Below are positions 34,693 through 44,423 of a DNA stretch of 64,000 bases, piece after piece (within the stretch, counting starts at the first letter, position 1; each line of letters starts with the position of its first letter). The position numbers were made by a program, and so were the translations under genes. The DNA comes from Paramarasmius palmivorus (taxonomy: Eukaryota > Basidiomycota > Agaricomycetes > Agaricales > Marasmiaceae): NCBI GenBank assembly GCA_037176845.1, contig JAYKXP010000048.1, positions 346,420 through 410,419 of the forward strand. The letters are read 5' to 3'. The notes beneath the pieces are model-generated. The model had not been told where the DNA came from. It did no database searches and saw only the letters and a program-made list of their open reading frames with translations.

Positions 34693-36004
34693 TCAGCGAT
34701 CTTTCCATGAAGGCATAGCACGTGTCGCAGCGAGAATACCAGCAATCACATTTGCGTCGAGCCCTAATGTGCGTGTGGTAGATGGCGCCGTGTTTGTCGC
34801 TGAGGTACCCTGCTGAAGTTGTGATGGTGGTGTGGTGCCACTAGTTTGCTTGACCCGCTTAAAAGAACCTGACGCGTCGTCGAATACGCCACCCGATACA
34901 ATCCAATCTTGCCAAGGAACATCATCGGGCATGTCTGGAGAGATGGGTCGGAAGGGGTGGAATCCACGGACTCGCATCTCATGAATGATAAACTAGTCAG
35001 GTGTGGGGCATCGTTACCGCTGCCAGGCCCGAGTTCGTCCCAAAAGTGTGCCAAACTTCAAAGCTTCAAACCTGAGGCCTGAGGAATAAAGTTGCAAGAA
35101 CTTTCCCACGGCTGTTTTGGGCAATAACTATACTCGTGTCTGTTTTTCTGGGCCTGCGAGACGATTGCATGAAAATCCTAATCATTGGAATGTGAGTACT
35201 GTACACAGAGAGTATGGGTAAGTTTACGCACAGATATTAATGCTTGGTAGTATGAAGACATGTACTGAACAGACAGGCGTGGGAGAATCCTTCACGCTGC
35301 AGCTATGCCAAAAGCGCCCTAGGCGTGGGAGAATCCTTCATGCTCCTGCTAGAGCGCTCAGCTAGAGCGTGGGAGAATCCTGCACGCAAAAAAATTACCG
35401 GATACGGTAACGATACCCCAACAAAGAACGATTCCGGATAAATCCGAACTCGTAACAGGGATGGGAACGGTGCATAGCGGTCGTTGATATCGAGAGCAAT
35501 CGCCTTGCAGTGAAATTGTTGAAGAGCCGGATGGCCAGAGTAGTTGACGAACACAAACTTGTTAATCTGTGGGGCTTGAGCTTGAAACTAAGATTCCAAA
35601 ACAAAACTTTTACCTCGGGTACAAAGCGTATGAGATAGTCGTATGCATCAAAAGCGAGATGGTGATTACTACACATAATAAGGGCATTCCGTGGTTCGTG
35701 TTCAATGCGACCCTTGAGGTCGGTCCACTACTTTATGTCAATCTCAAATCAATCAGAAGTATATTTTTACACTTACAGTTGTAGGCTTTGTCTGCAGGAT
35801 AATATGGCAATGCCGGTGAGCGCGCTGATAATTATCTCCACAAATCACACATCGACGTTCTCCGAGGAACTGGTCGCGTTGGTGCAAGCCAGTGTTGAAC
35901 GCAGTGGTCGTCGATTTCTCTGAGAAGTCTCGACGATCCCATCCGTATCCATGTGGTAGCCCATTTGATGGGAGAGGAAGCTCGAATGTGGGCAGAGGTG
36001 GCAT
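34693..36004 (-). CDS. HNH nuclease-like protein, interrupted by about 455 bp
   Basis: ATG at 36004. The exons contain RRCVICGDNYQRAHRHCHII (first HNH part), then EHEPRNALIMCSNHH (Asn and His-His part), FVFVNYSGHPALQQFH and DINDRYAPFPSL. After a gap at about 35445-34990 come FIIHEMRVRGFHPF and a low-complexity tail ending MPSWKDR at the TGA. This is the fungal HNH family (PF13391 type), common and multicopy in agarics, of unknown role. In this family the segments PFPSL and FIIHEMRVRGFHP are normally contiguous or split by a short intron. Here about 455 bp intervene, and removing them with plain GT-AG ends breaks the frame. An insertion or a decaying gene is therefore likely. Confidence 0.7.
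35277..35387. repeat. three direct repeats inside the HNH gene insertion
   Basis: GTGGGAGAATCCTTCACGC and two near copies (TTCATGC and TGCACGC variants) start at about 35279, 35325 and 35369. They are spaced 44-46 bp apart within the segment that splits the HNH reading frame. Confidence 0.8.
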
Positions 36005-36756
36005 GGTGGTGTTGTTTTACGTTTCAATTAAGCATTAGTCAGCATGGGGAACAACCATTTACGCACAGGCGCCCAGTACTGCGCATGCACCTTCCTCGAA
36101 GCCGACAGCCTCAACCGTCGAAGTAACTCTTCAAGCTTCAAGCTCAACATACTCTTTCCATCACCATCACCTGTCCCTAAGGCTCTTGCTTTCAATCATT
36201 CTCCATGACGAGGAGGATCATAGACGCCTCGCTCGTAATAGCAGACATCCGATTTCCGTTCCAAGTTCAGAGGTGGTCCTTGTTCGATACGAGTGTATTC
36301 ATCAGTTCTTCTATACGGGAAGCTCAGTTTTTTATTAGGGGGACTCATCCATTTACGTCTACAGTTGACGCTCGATGGCCTGCAGGCACTGTTCAACAGC
36401 AATTTCCTTCACCTGCCCCACCAACGTCCCATCTAGAACGAAACGATGTCTCAGTCTCCCGCCGCCAACATCCAACCCTCAACGTTGAACGACACGCCCG
36501 GTTAGATGCCTCGTTACCAGCTCCCAATTTTCCATCATCTAAAGTCCTGGCTCGAAACGTCGGACGTACATCATATCGCAATATCAGGTGCTTTTCTTCC
36601 ACAGCTTCCGAGATCTTGGGTCGTTTCTCGTGAGTGTATCCATCAATTCTTCTATGCGGAGCGCTCATCTATCAGTAGCAGCTCACGATTGACGCTCAAT
36701 GGCCGTTCGAGGGATGCAACAGCAATTGTCCTTGCTTGCCCCCCTAGCACGAAACG
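36005..36756 (+). repeat. relics of the HeLo-like gene 5' module and first exon, then promoter of copy A
   Basis: At about 36365-36447 the upstream module (TTGACGCTCGATGGCC, then AACAGCAATTTCCTT, then TAGAACGAAACGATGTC) appears. It is followed by a first-exon relic (MSQSPAANIQPS) that runs out of frame. The module appears again at about 36680-36756, directly before the ATG of copy A. This is a tandem partial duplication. Confidence 0.65.
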
Positions 36757-38130
36757 ATGTCCCAGCCCCAGTCTCAGTCCAACGTTCCGTCTTCCTCTGT
36801 CCAGCCCAACATGCAACCTTCTAACGTCCGCATTCGCTTGGATGCATTGGTGAGGCTATTGCGACTCTGATACCTTGGGTATTCTGATCCGCTATCCTAG
36901 CAGCCTACAAGCTCGAGAAAGGAACAGAAAAACGTGGATCTAATCAAGACTTGGCTTGAAGATTTGAACCAGGCCTTCCCTGGGCATAAAACAGATGCTG
37001 CTCCGTGTGCTCTGTTCTACAGGTGCGTTTCATTACTGCATGGATATCACTCTCCGTATTAATGGGTATCTCTTAGTGCTCTTGAAGAATACATGGCCAA
37101 GGCCCAGAATCGCTCAACACGTTGGAACCGGCAGAGCACAACCAATCTGAGCAAAGTGGAGAATGAATATCTATTGCTTCGAGTACGCATCCGCGAAAAT
37201 TTGCTTGGTGAACAATGTGTATTCACACTTCATTTCTAGCCTCACCCCGGTCAACCTCAACCCTCTACGTCCTCGCGAGCCATCACACTGGTCGATCATA
37301 CCGCTAGAACCCTTTCAGTTATCGGAGAAGCAGTCCCTGGAGCCGCTCCTCTCAAAGGTGTAGGAAACGCTTTGGAGCGTATTGCCGAGCTCGCAAAGGT
37401 CAGAAGAGATTTCCTAATCGTCAATCAACCTACTTATTGAAGCTCTCACAGACTATGCGAGGCAACAAAGACGAGGCTTCTCGGCTAAGCAAGCATGCAG
37501 ACCACATTCAACAACTGCTCAACGACAAACTCGGAAGTGCGGAGAACATTGATAAAGAAGTTGAGAAAGACCTTCGTGCATTTGGAGTGTATGTCAATTT
37601 CCCCCGTATCCCCTGTTGTTACACGCTGACCTATCCCGTTGAAAGTCATCTTGACCGACCTCGAACGGTTCCAAAAGCCAAATGAAAAACGGCTCCAGGC
37701 GTTCTTGTTTGCAAAAGACCAGCGGGATGAATTGCGAGGACTACAACAAAGGCTACATGATGCATTCCAAGCGTTTTTGGTACGTGTTCATCATAGTCAT
37801 AGTACATGCATCGGCTAATCTGACGTCTATGCCTCTTTAGACTGCGAATACTGTGGCTATACGACTTGGAGTAGCTCGATTTGAGAGCCTGTATTCGTCG
37901 AGCGCCTCGAATCGGAACAACGTTGGTTTATTCCCGACGTAACGTGGTTTTACAGCTGATAGTTCTTTTAGGGTGCAGCAGCAGAGGACACAGTGAAGGA
38001 ATCGGATGATATCAAAAAAGAAGGCAGCGATGTAGTTTCGAGTGCTGTGTTTCACAGCGATATTTCAATACAAATCGCACAGCGTTTTTTTTTTTTTTTA
38101 CTTTTGTCCGCCGGTGCCGATTTTAAGTAA
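36757..38130 (+). pseudogene. HeLo/MLKL-NTD-like gene, copy A, frameshifted
   Basis: It has the same eight-exon plan as the intact copy at 44424. Recognisable segments are VDLIKTWLEDLNQAFPGH, the helical core GAAPLKGVGNALERIAELAK, TMRGNKDEASRLSKHADHIQ and DAFQAFL. At the exon 5/6 junction 11 bp present in copy D, just after the acceptor AG, are missing here. The spliced frame therefore shifts and stops within about 14 codons (…VPKAK). The rest of the gene is otherwise well kept, so the loss looks recent. A rescue by an unusual acceptor is possible but would need a non-AG site. The last exon again runs into a poly(T) tract at about 38086-38099. Confidence 0.7.
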
Positions 38131-38641
38131 CGGTAACTTCCAGGATAGATCTAAGATATCTGTTTCCTCAGTATGGTAGTAATACGACTCCGAGTCAGGT
38201 GTGCTTGAGTCCCAACTCATTAGACTCGATCCCAATCGCTAGCACTAATTTTCGCAATGTCACCTACTAGTAGTTTCGGGACTAGCTCATATTGACACGA
38301 AAGGCGCTTCAACATCAATCCAGGAATACGCGTTACCTTTTCACTAACCTAAGAGCGGCGGTAATGAAGTTGAACTCGCTGGGCCGGGGCATGTATGCGT
38401 CGTATGCATCTATCCGTGTAGAGTGTAGAACCAAGGCCTTCATCCCACTAACACCACAACCTTCAGCTTTCTGCAGTAGAAGAGGAATCGTCGACGTCGA
38501 TAAGCCTCATCTTACATGTGGGTGTGTTGAGTTCATTTGGCGGGGTGAATAGTTGTTAGTTATATACGCTTCACTAGCACTCTTCGCCTGCGAAGGTTAC
38601 ATTATATATATCATCTATCTGTATAAGTGTATCGAACTAGT
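38131..38641. other. convergent spacer between copy A and pseudokinase copy 2
   Basis: About 0.5 kb with no gene separates the two 3' ends. The corresponding spacer at the second locus (45845-46190) is shorter. Confidence 0.5.
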
Positions 38642-40254
38642 CTATACCTGCTCCGACCCCAACCCCAACCCCATCGCTTTCACACCTTCCTCAACCCCTT
38701 CAACCCCAACACCACTAACACCACCGACATCAAGCGAAGGCATCAACCTATGTCTACCCTTCCCATGTCTGTGTCGATGCGTACCTTCAGATAAGGAGCG
38801 AAACACCCACGGCCTTCTCTCTTTTCCTTTTCCTTTGTATAAAGAAGAGGTAGAAGAAGAATCGTCAGAGTTCCCATCGAATAACGTTTTTTCGTCTTCA
38901 TCCGAGTCTGAGTTGTGTTGGTTTGGGTCTGGATGTTTCTTCGTAGACGAGATAGGCGACACGATTGCAGGAGGCGAAACAGACTCTTTCCTGCCTGCCA
39001 ACAAACCAAACGGTAAACTCGGCTTTCTCGGTTTCAACTTCTCCTTTCTCTCTTTCCTCATAGAATCGGTGTCTTGGCCGAGATCGACAACGATGCTTTG
39101 TTTTCTCTCCCTTCCTACTTCTCCTTGCCCATCTCCCAACCCAACTTCAACAGACGCAGCCAAAAGCTCCCCATCAACGCTTCCTACGAGTACCTCGAAT
39201 AAACGTCTAGCTTCATCCGCCGTACGTAGTGTACCCTGCTGCATCGACCTCATCAACGACACGAGTTTCTTCCTCAACGGCGATTCTGGTATACCAGAGT
39301 TTTCTAGAAGGGAGTGGAGGAAGTGGCCTAGAGATGCGAGGTCATCTCTACACGCCTCCTGTGCGGGTGTTTTGGTCGGAGAAGACGCAGGAGAGGTAGC
39401 GGTGGTGGTGGTGGTGGTGGTGGTGGTGGTAGAGGAGTAGAGCGCACCCAAGCCCGAAGGCGGCGAAACGATCTGCGCTTTTTCGAGGTTGGTAAAGTAG
39501 TATCTGACGGGGTACCGAGTTCTATCCAACGCAACCTCGGAGCAATCGGAGTCGGAGTGGGGGTCTGCGGAAGGGTCGAGCATTATTAGCGGTACCCCTT
39601 CCTCGGCGGAGGAGGAAAAGCCTCCATGGACGACACCGTTCTCGTGTAAAAACGTCAAACCTTCCAAAATCTGACGAAACATATCCACCCAATTAGCTAC
39701 AATCTTGAACGGTGGGACGTTATACGGTATGAGATGACGTATGCATAAGTAGATCGTCGTCGTTGTTTCGTCATTTGGGGAGGTACTACTACGATCGACT
39801 GCGCATATGATGTATGGTGCGGGGTTCCATGGGTCTACGCGTAAAGAAGGGTGGTTGAGTGTTAGGTGTGTTAGGAGGTGTGAAGAGGTTGGGGAGAGTG
39901 AGAGGAGAGTGAAGGGGGTTTTGGTGGCTTTGCAGTGTTGGGTGGAGAGTTGTGCGATGGGGATGGAGGGAGTGAGGGAGAGGAGAGAGGTTATGTGGGA
40001 TTCAAAGTCGCTGTCGTGACGGGGTTCAACGTTCGAATTGGAGAGTAAGAAGAAGAGTAGGAAGGAACGTACATGTCGTATACTAGATCAACATCCGAAT
40101 CTGAATCTGAATCGCTCTGTTCGTCGTCTACCGACCCATGTCCGCCGCCAAGCGCAGCATGGAGCTCATTCCGCATCCGAGTTAGAGGATAGCCCCAGTT
40201 TGGATTATCGAGGTCTGCGTCTGTGAGAGTTGTATCGCTCGATGGTGTGTCCAT
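38642..40254 (-). CDS. pseudokinase (agaric kinase-like family), 516 aa
   Basis: Two exons, 40254-40073 and 40010-38642, are joined by a 62-nt GT-AG intron in phase, giving 516 aa. The N-terminal 60 residues are acidic and disordered (DDEQSDSDSDSDVD). The kinase-like core runs from about residue 60 to 360. FRQILEGLTFLHENGVVHGG stands in the catalytic-loop position, where HRD is replaced by HGG and the metal-binding Asn is not evident. PVRYYFTNLEKAQIV occupies the DFG position (NLE). DDLASLGHFLHSLL matches helix F. No VAIK lysine or glycine loop is evident. A Ser/Asp-rich tail follows. Lack of all three catalytic motifs argues for a signalling or scaffold pseudokinase. Agaric kinases with the PVRYYF-type strand are the nearest family. 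It lies convergent to HeLo-like copy A. Confidence 0.82.
39401..39430. repeat. (GGT)10 triplet repeat coding poly-threonine
   Basis: Ten GGT units on the plus strand encode a run of about ten Thr in the pseudokinase. The paralogue near 34.38 kb has only two Thr at this point, so the repeat expanded after duplication. Confidence 0.95.
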
Positions 40255-40865
40255 CCTCGCTGTTGGTGGTGGTGGTGATTGACGAAAAGGTACGTTAGTC
40301 TAAGACATGAGGTGAACGCCCCTTGGCCCGCACCCCCTCGTTGTCAGTGAAATGTTCCAGTTCCATATCGGGTATTGTGGAGTGAACGTAAATACGCCTC
40401 AGCCCTCATCGGGGAGAGTGATTGTGGCCTGCTATCGGAATCGGAGGTGCGTAGGACGTGGATTGCGAGGGTTTGTTGGGATTGGTAGTTGGAGGTGATG
40501 GGTGTCGTGTGAATGAGCGGCAAAAAAGCGAAGAGGCGCTCGACGGAAGACACTCATACCATATGAGGAATATGGAGATTATACTCGTAGATTGAGAGTG
40601 CCTTGCATAGAATCTATCTATGGTCATCGGTACAGGGTTTTGCATAGGACCACGATAACGTGCTGCCTGCTTTGCCGGGCATGGCTTCTCAGGAGAATCG
40701 GGCACTTCGCTTACAACGTATGTGACCTAATCCAATAAATTATCGAAATTATACGTAGGTAGTAAGGAAGGGCAGCCACCAAAAAGGTTCTGCATCGATA
40801 TCAGCTCAGAGTTCCGATGGGTCGATGTACCCACATAGGCCCACCAAATATGACGCTAAACATTA
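40255..40865. other. 5' flank of pseudokinase copy 2
   Basis: The segment around 40435-40490 (TCGGAATCGGAGGTGCGTAG) is also found near 47578-47610 beside pseudokinase copy 3. The duplicated unit therefore includes several hundred bp of promoter. No separate gene is supported. Confidence 0.5.
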
Positions 40866-41750
40866 TCATAGGTGTGTGTCGGTGGTGGCCCAGGCTCCCT
40901 GGAGATAACACAAGGATAGAGAGAATAACGAAGGATAGAACTAAGGACAGGTACCGTGAAAGGCATAGTTGAATACGCGACAGCAGTGCTGACGGCAATA
41001 ATAGTTACCCTGTCTTCGCGTGTAGCTACATAAGCCACAATTTGTAGGAATATACAGAGGACCCCTAAGGCAATTCCAAATACCACTTAGAGAGTAAAAA
41101 TCAATTCCAATTCTAGTGGCAGATAACATTGCTCACAATGGTACACCAAAAATATTTGGTGAGAGCCAGCTCCGTAGTCGGACAAAAGTTGCAAGACTGG
41201 TCTCTCTGGTGCATATCTTCTTTTGAGCATACTTTCACTGCGCTTGCGCGAAGAATGGATATCGATCATATTAAGCCCTTGGATGAGAAGAATTGCTGTG
41301 ATCGTTGAACTTGCGTTCAAAAGAATTGCGCAGTATGAAGTTGAAAGCAGGAGCGCGCGAATACCAGCATGCTGATCTATTTCGCTGTCCGATTTGATTA
41401 TTTGGAGCATCTGTGCCGCGGTTGCTGCGAGGAGCGAGGTCTGAAAAGAGATGGAACTTGGGTATGACATATGGTCGGAAGTCCATCCAGACTTACTACT
41501 ACAGCAGAGCTCTGAAAAGAGGTAAGCCATGATTGGCGAAGTGCCTCTATCAATGGCGGTAATTTATCTAGGTAACATCGTGTTAGGCTCAATAGTGCTC
41601 AAGTCGAACCTGCCTACAGTTCAAGTTGAAGTCTTGAAAACAAGCACTATCGTACACCAAGTCACGGTCGACAAAACCTTGGTGGTTTGCAGCCAAAGCT
41701 TCAGAACAATTAGGCTGTTAGAGTAGGATCAAATAGACGAAGGATAACCA
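40866..41750 (-). CDS. multi-pass membrane protein (agaric family), 5' end undetermined
   Basis: Exons read LPPLIEALRQSWLTSFQSS, then after a GTAAGT intron LLAATAAQMLQIIKS, then a hydrophobic helix ALLLSTSYCAILLNASSTI, then a loop with RKRSESMLKRR. After another intron the next hydrophobic segment FGIALGVLCIFLQIVAYVA leads to a stop near 40866. At least three membrane helices are seen. The L-x-A-A-x-A-A-Q-x-L helix is typical of a large agaric family of small integral membrane proteins of unknown function. The first exon was not found; plus-strand duplication debris upstream suggests possible truncation. Confidence 0.5.
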
Positions 41751-42235
41751 TGACATACAGGACGAGCGTGATTCCTGGGTACGCAATGGAAGGGAGGAGG
41801 ACATTGTTCCTCTGAATATACTCGACCATCGGCTTTATTAGCTATTCGTCGACGAACTCTAACACAGCTTGCGACAGTGACTATGCAGGGATGCAGCACT
41901 TGCACGTTTTCAAAGTGTCCTTCCGGTGTCATGTCGAATGCGTCCCGGTCTCAATCTTCGCGAGGACGACATGCAGATCAAAGGTAAGAGCACTGCGACA
42001 ACGTTGAAGCTTGAGGGAAACACATGATGGTTGTGAGGTTTACTAGACGGTGGAATTTCCGAAAAGCTGTGTGGTAGAGACATACCAATGTAAGTAATGT
42101 GTGTGCACGTTGTGCCCAAAGGTCCGCTACCACAGCCATATGGCGAACGCTCGACCATGATGTAGTCATTTTCTGCCAAAGTGCTGCATCTGTGCAATCA
42201 GCGCGAAATACAAGTCATGATCAGTACTAACTTAC
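41751..42235. other. unassigned sequence between membrane-protein gene and HeLo-like relic
   Basis: A minus-strand frame at about 42190-42080 (AENDYIMVERSPYGCGSGP) looks protein-like. It could be a first exon of the membrane-protein gene or a relic, but no join was established. Confidence 0.3.
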
Positions 42236-42645
42236 CTTCACGAAGACATCAGGCTTCTAACGAATCGAGTTTGAATGCGCCTCAAGTTGAGGCAAGGGTC
42301 TAGGCTGTAAAGCCATCGTGTTAGCGGCCTGCATGGGCGTCATTTCAGCTGTCAGATAAATATATGTTTATGAAGAGAACAGAGCACGTAGAACAGCATT
42401 TGTGATGGTACGTTCAGGGAAGGCTTGGTTCAAATCTTCAAGTCACGTCTTGATCAGATCCACCCCTTCTTTTCCTTGCTCGAGCTTGTGAGTTGCCAAC
42501 ATAGCGAGTCAGAGTACCCAACGTAGCAGAGTCGCAATAGCCTCAGTAATGCACCCAAGCGAGCAAGTAAATCCATTAGATTATTAGAGGGTTGTACGTT
42601 GGGTTGTGCGACGGCGGATAGATTGTGAAAACGAGACCGGGACAT
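42236..42645 (-). pseudogene. HeLo/MLKL-NTD-like gene, copy C, internally deleted
   Basis: It begins MSRSRFHNLSAVAQPNVQPS like exon 1 of the family, with the intron 1 donor in place. Exon 2 has lost one base relative to copy E and its Trp codon is TGA. The sequence then jumps to a piece equivalent to the penultimate exon of copy D (AACACGATGGCTTTACAGCC against the D version) and its GTAAG donor. Exons 3-6 are missing. The core helical domain is therefore absent. Confidence 0.75.
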
Positions 42646-43329
42646 AGATTTATGCTAGACGTGAGTTTGGGTAGACGTTGGTGGGGCAAACGAGAATGAG
42701 TGCTGTTGAACGATAGTCGCATCCATCGACCAGGCATCAATTGTGAGCATAAGTGCCATGGATATCGAAGAACACCTATATCGATGAGTGTCCTGATAGA
42801 AGGATTGATGAATCGACTCACGATGAACGACCCAAAGGTCTCGGAAGCTGTGTCATTCAAAAGCACCTGGTATTGTTTCTGTTTCCGGATGCCCTTGAAG
42901 CAAGTCTTTGGGTAGTAGAGAAGAGATGAGATGTATTGAGTGGGATGAAGCCGAAGACCAGATGCGACAGAATTCCCCGGTGATCCTGCGCATTTCTTTT
43001 GCCTGGACATGACGGTTTCGGATAAGAGGTGTTGGGCGCTAAAGGTGCACGTGGCCGTGGCCGTTCTTCGTTTGTTTTTCGTCGCTTGTTTCCTTCCCAC
43101 CATCGTTCATGTCTTTCGCAACTTCAATGTCCCCATCTGCCTCGACTACCTTCACAAATAGGGGATTCTGCTAGCGGACCTTTTCTCGTAGTTCGTTAAC
43201 ACCTCTGGCAAGTCATCTTCGGAATGCTGTTCAGGCGTCATGAGTGTGGGCATCGTGGGTGCTGTCAGTGATTCTTCTATACGGGAAGGTCATCGATATA
43301 GGTGTTTCATGAGGGCATGTTCGATTTTA
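42646..43329. repeat. duplicated upstream segment of HeLo-like copies C and D
   Basis: The stretch 42900-43130 matches, in the same relative orientation, the flank at about 50390-50600 beyond copy D (shared AAGGTGCACGTGGCC and GTTTCCTTCCC). The stretch 43130-43300 matches 51060-51290 (shared GTCAATGTCCCCATCT-like and GGCATCATGAGTG-like blocks). No intact gene is present. Confidence 0.6.
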
Positions 43330-43535
43330 TCGACGCTCAATGGCCCCGCTGGATGGATGCTAGTATTGCTCAACACCAATTACCTTGCTTGCCCCCACCA
43401 AGATTCCCGCAACTCGATCCTAGAACGAAACAATGTCTCAGTCACGATATGAGACAGCACGCAGCGGTTGGAAGGGAAACAGAAACCAAGGAGAGCAATG
43501 GTGTTTCGCTCGGTATCTGAAGGGCATTTCGTACA
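43330..43535 (+). repeat. orphan HeLo-like promoter module fused to a pseudokinase-tail fragment
   Basis: The upstream module (ACGCTCAATGGCCCC ... CCTAGAACGAAACAATGTC) is present at 43332-43437. The exon following the ATG diverges after a few codons. At about 43498-43526 the sequence TTTCGCTCGGTATCTGAAGG resembles the pseudokinase tail (FRSLSEG). This is a chimeric relic, not a gene. Confidence 0.5.
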
Positions 43536-44324
43536 ATATGAGATATCGGTCACATCAACATTGTGTACGTCCATTGCATGTCAGTTCTGTCCTTTCACGC
43601 GCAAAGCTCATCGATCAGGAGATAGGTGTTTTCTAGGGCTGTGCCAACAAATCCCGTTCGGAGTTTCTTCGCTGGTTCTTGAGATCGATGAAAAACACGG
43701 TCTTGGGCAGAGTTTCGAGTGGGTGTTAGGGTGCTTATGACTCGCAGGCAGCTTCGATCAGGCAGCTTCGATGGAGCTGCGGACGGGGAAGAGTTCTCTA
43801 TCCCAGATGAAGAAAAGAAAGCGATCATGAGGTGTACACAAAACCATTAGAGATCTATCACGCACACTAGTAAGGGTATGGTACACGTATCTCTTTGACT
43901 CGCTCGCTGTGAGAATTCTCTAACATTGCGCTTATTACTAGAACTCATATTGACTCCCTGCAAGCTGGTTATTATCGAGCCCGGGCCTACAGTATGTTCC
44001 GTCAGCTATCAACGTGGTGGGCAGGTATCCGTGGTATGTGTATAACACGTTTGCCGGCACGAACCCATGCGTTACAAGGCAATACATGATCCTTAGATTC
44101 CTGCTGTCATTATACTTTCACTACTTCCAACGGAGACCTCAAGTCAACATAGGAACTACTGCGGATTACCCGGATATTCGTTCGGATGCTGTTCAGATTG
44201 CATGGTTAGTGATTCTCTTCCCTGTATCTCTGTGAGTATATGGATGTTGACAGGACTCATTTTAATTTTATGGGCGCATGAATTTTCGATGGAAGCATCT
44301 CCATGGCAGTTCCGTTGGTAGACG
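43536..44324. other. unassigned duplicated debris
   Basis: A short frame around 43740-43840 (SFDGAADGEEFSIPDEEKK) looks formerly coding, but no start or splice partner is found. A tandem GGCAGCTTCGATCA/GGCAGCTTCGATGG occurs at 43746-43773. Confidence 0.3.
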
Positions 44325-44423
44325 CCCAATGGCCCTGTTCGATGGATGCTAGTATCGTTTCAACAGCAATTACCTTGCTTGCCCCCCACCAAGATTCCCG
44401 CAACTCGCACCTAGAACGAAAGA
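44325..44423 (+). promoter_or_regulatory. conserved 5' module of HeLo-like copy B
   Basis: About 100 bp directly before the ATG are shared with all other family copies: ACGCCCAATGGCCC, GGATGGATGCTAGTATCG, AACAGCAATTACCTTGCTTG, CCAAGATTCCCGCAACT and CCTAGAACGAAA just before the start. The position suggests core promoter plus 5' UTR. Confidence 0.6.
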
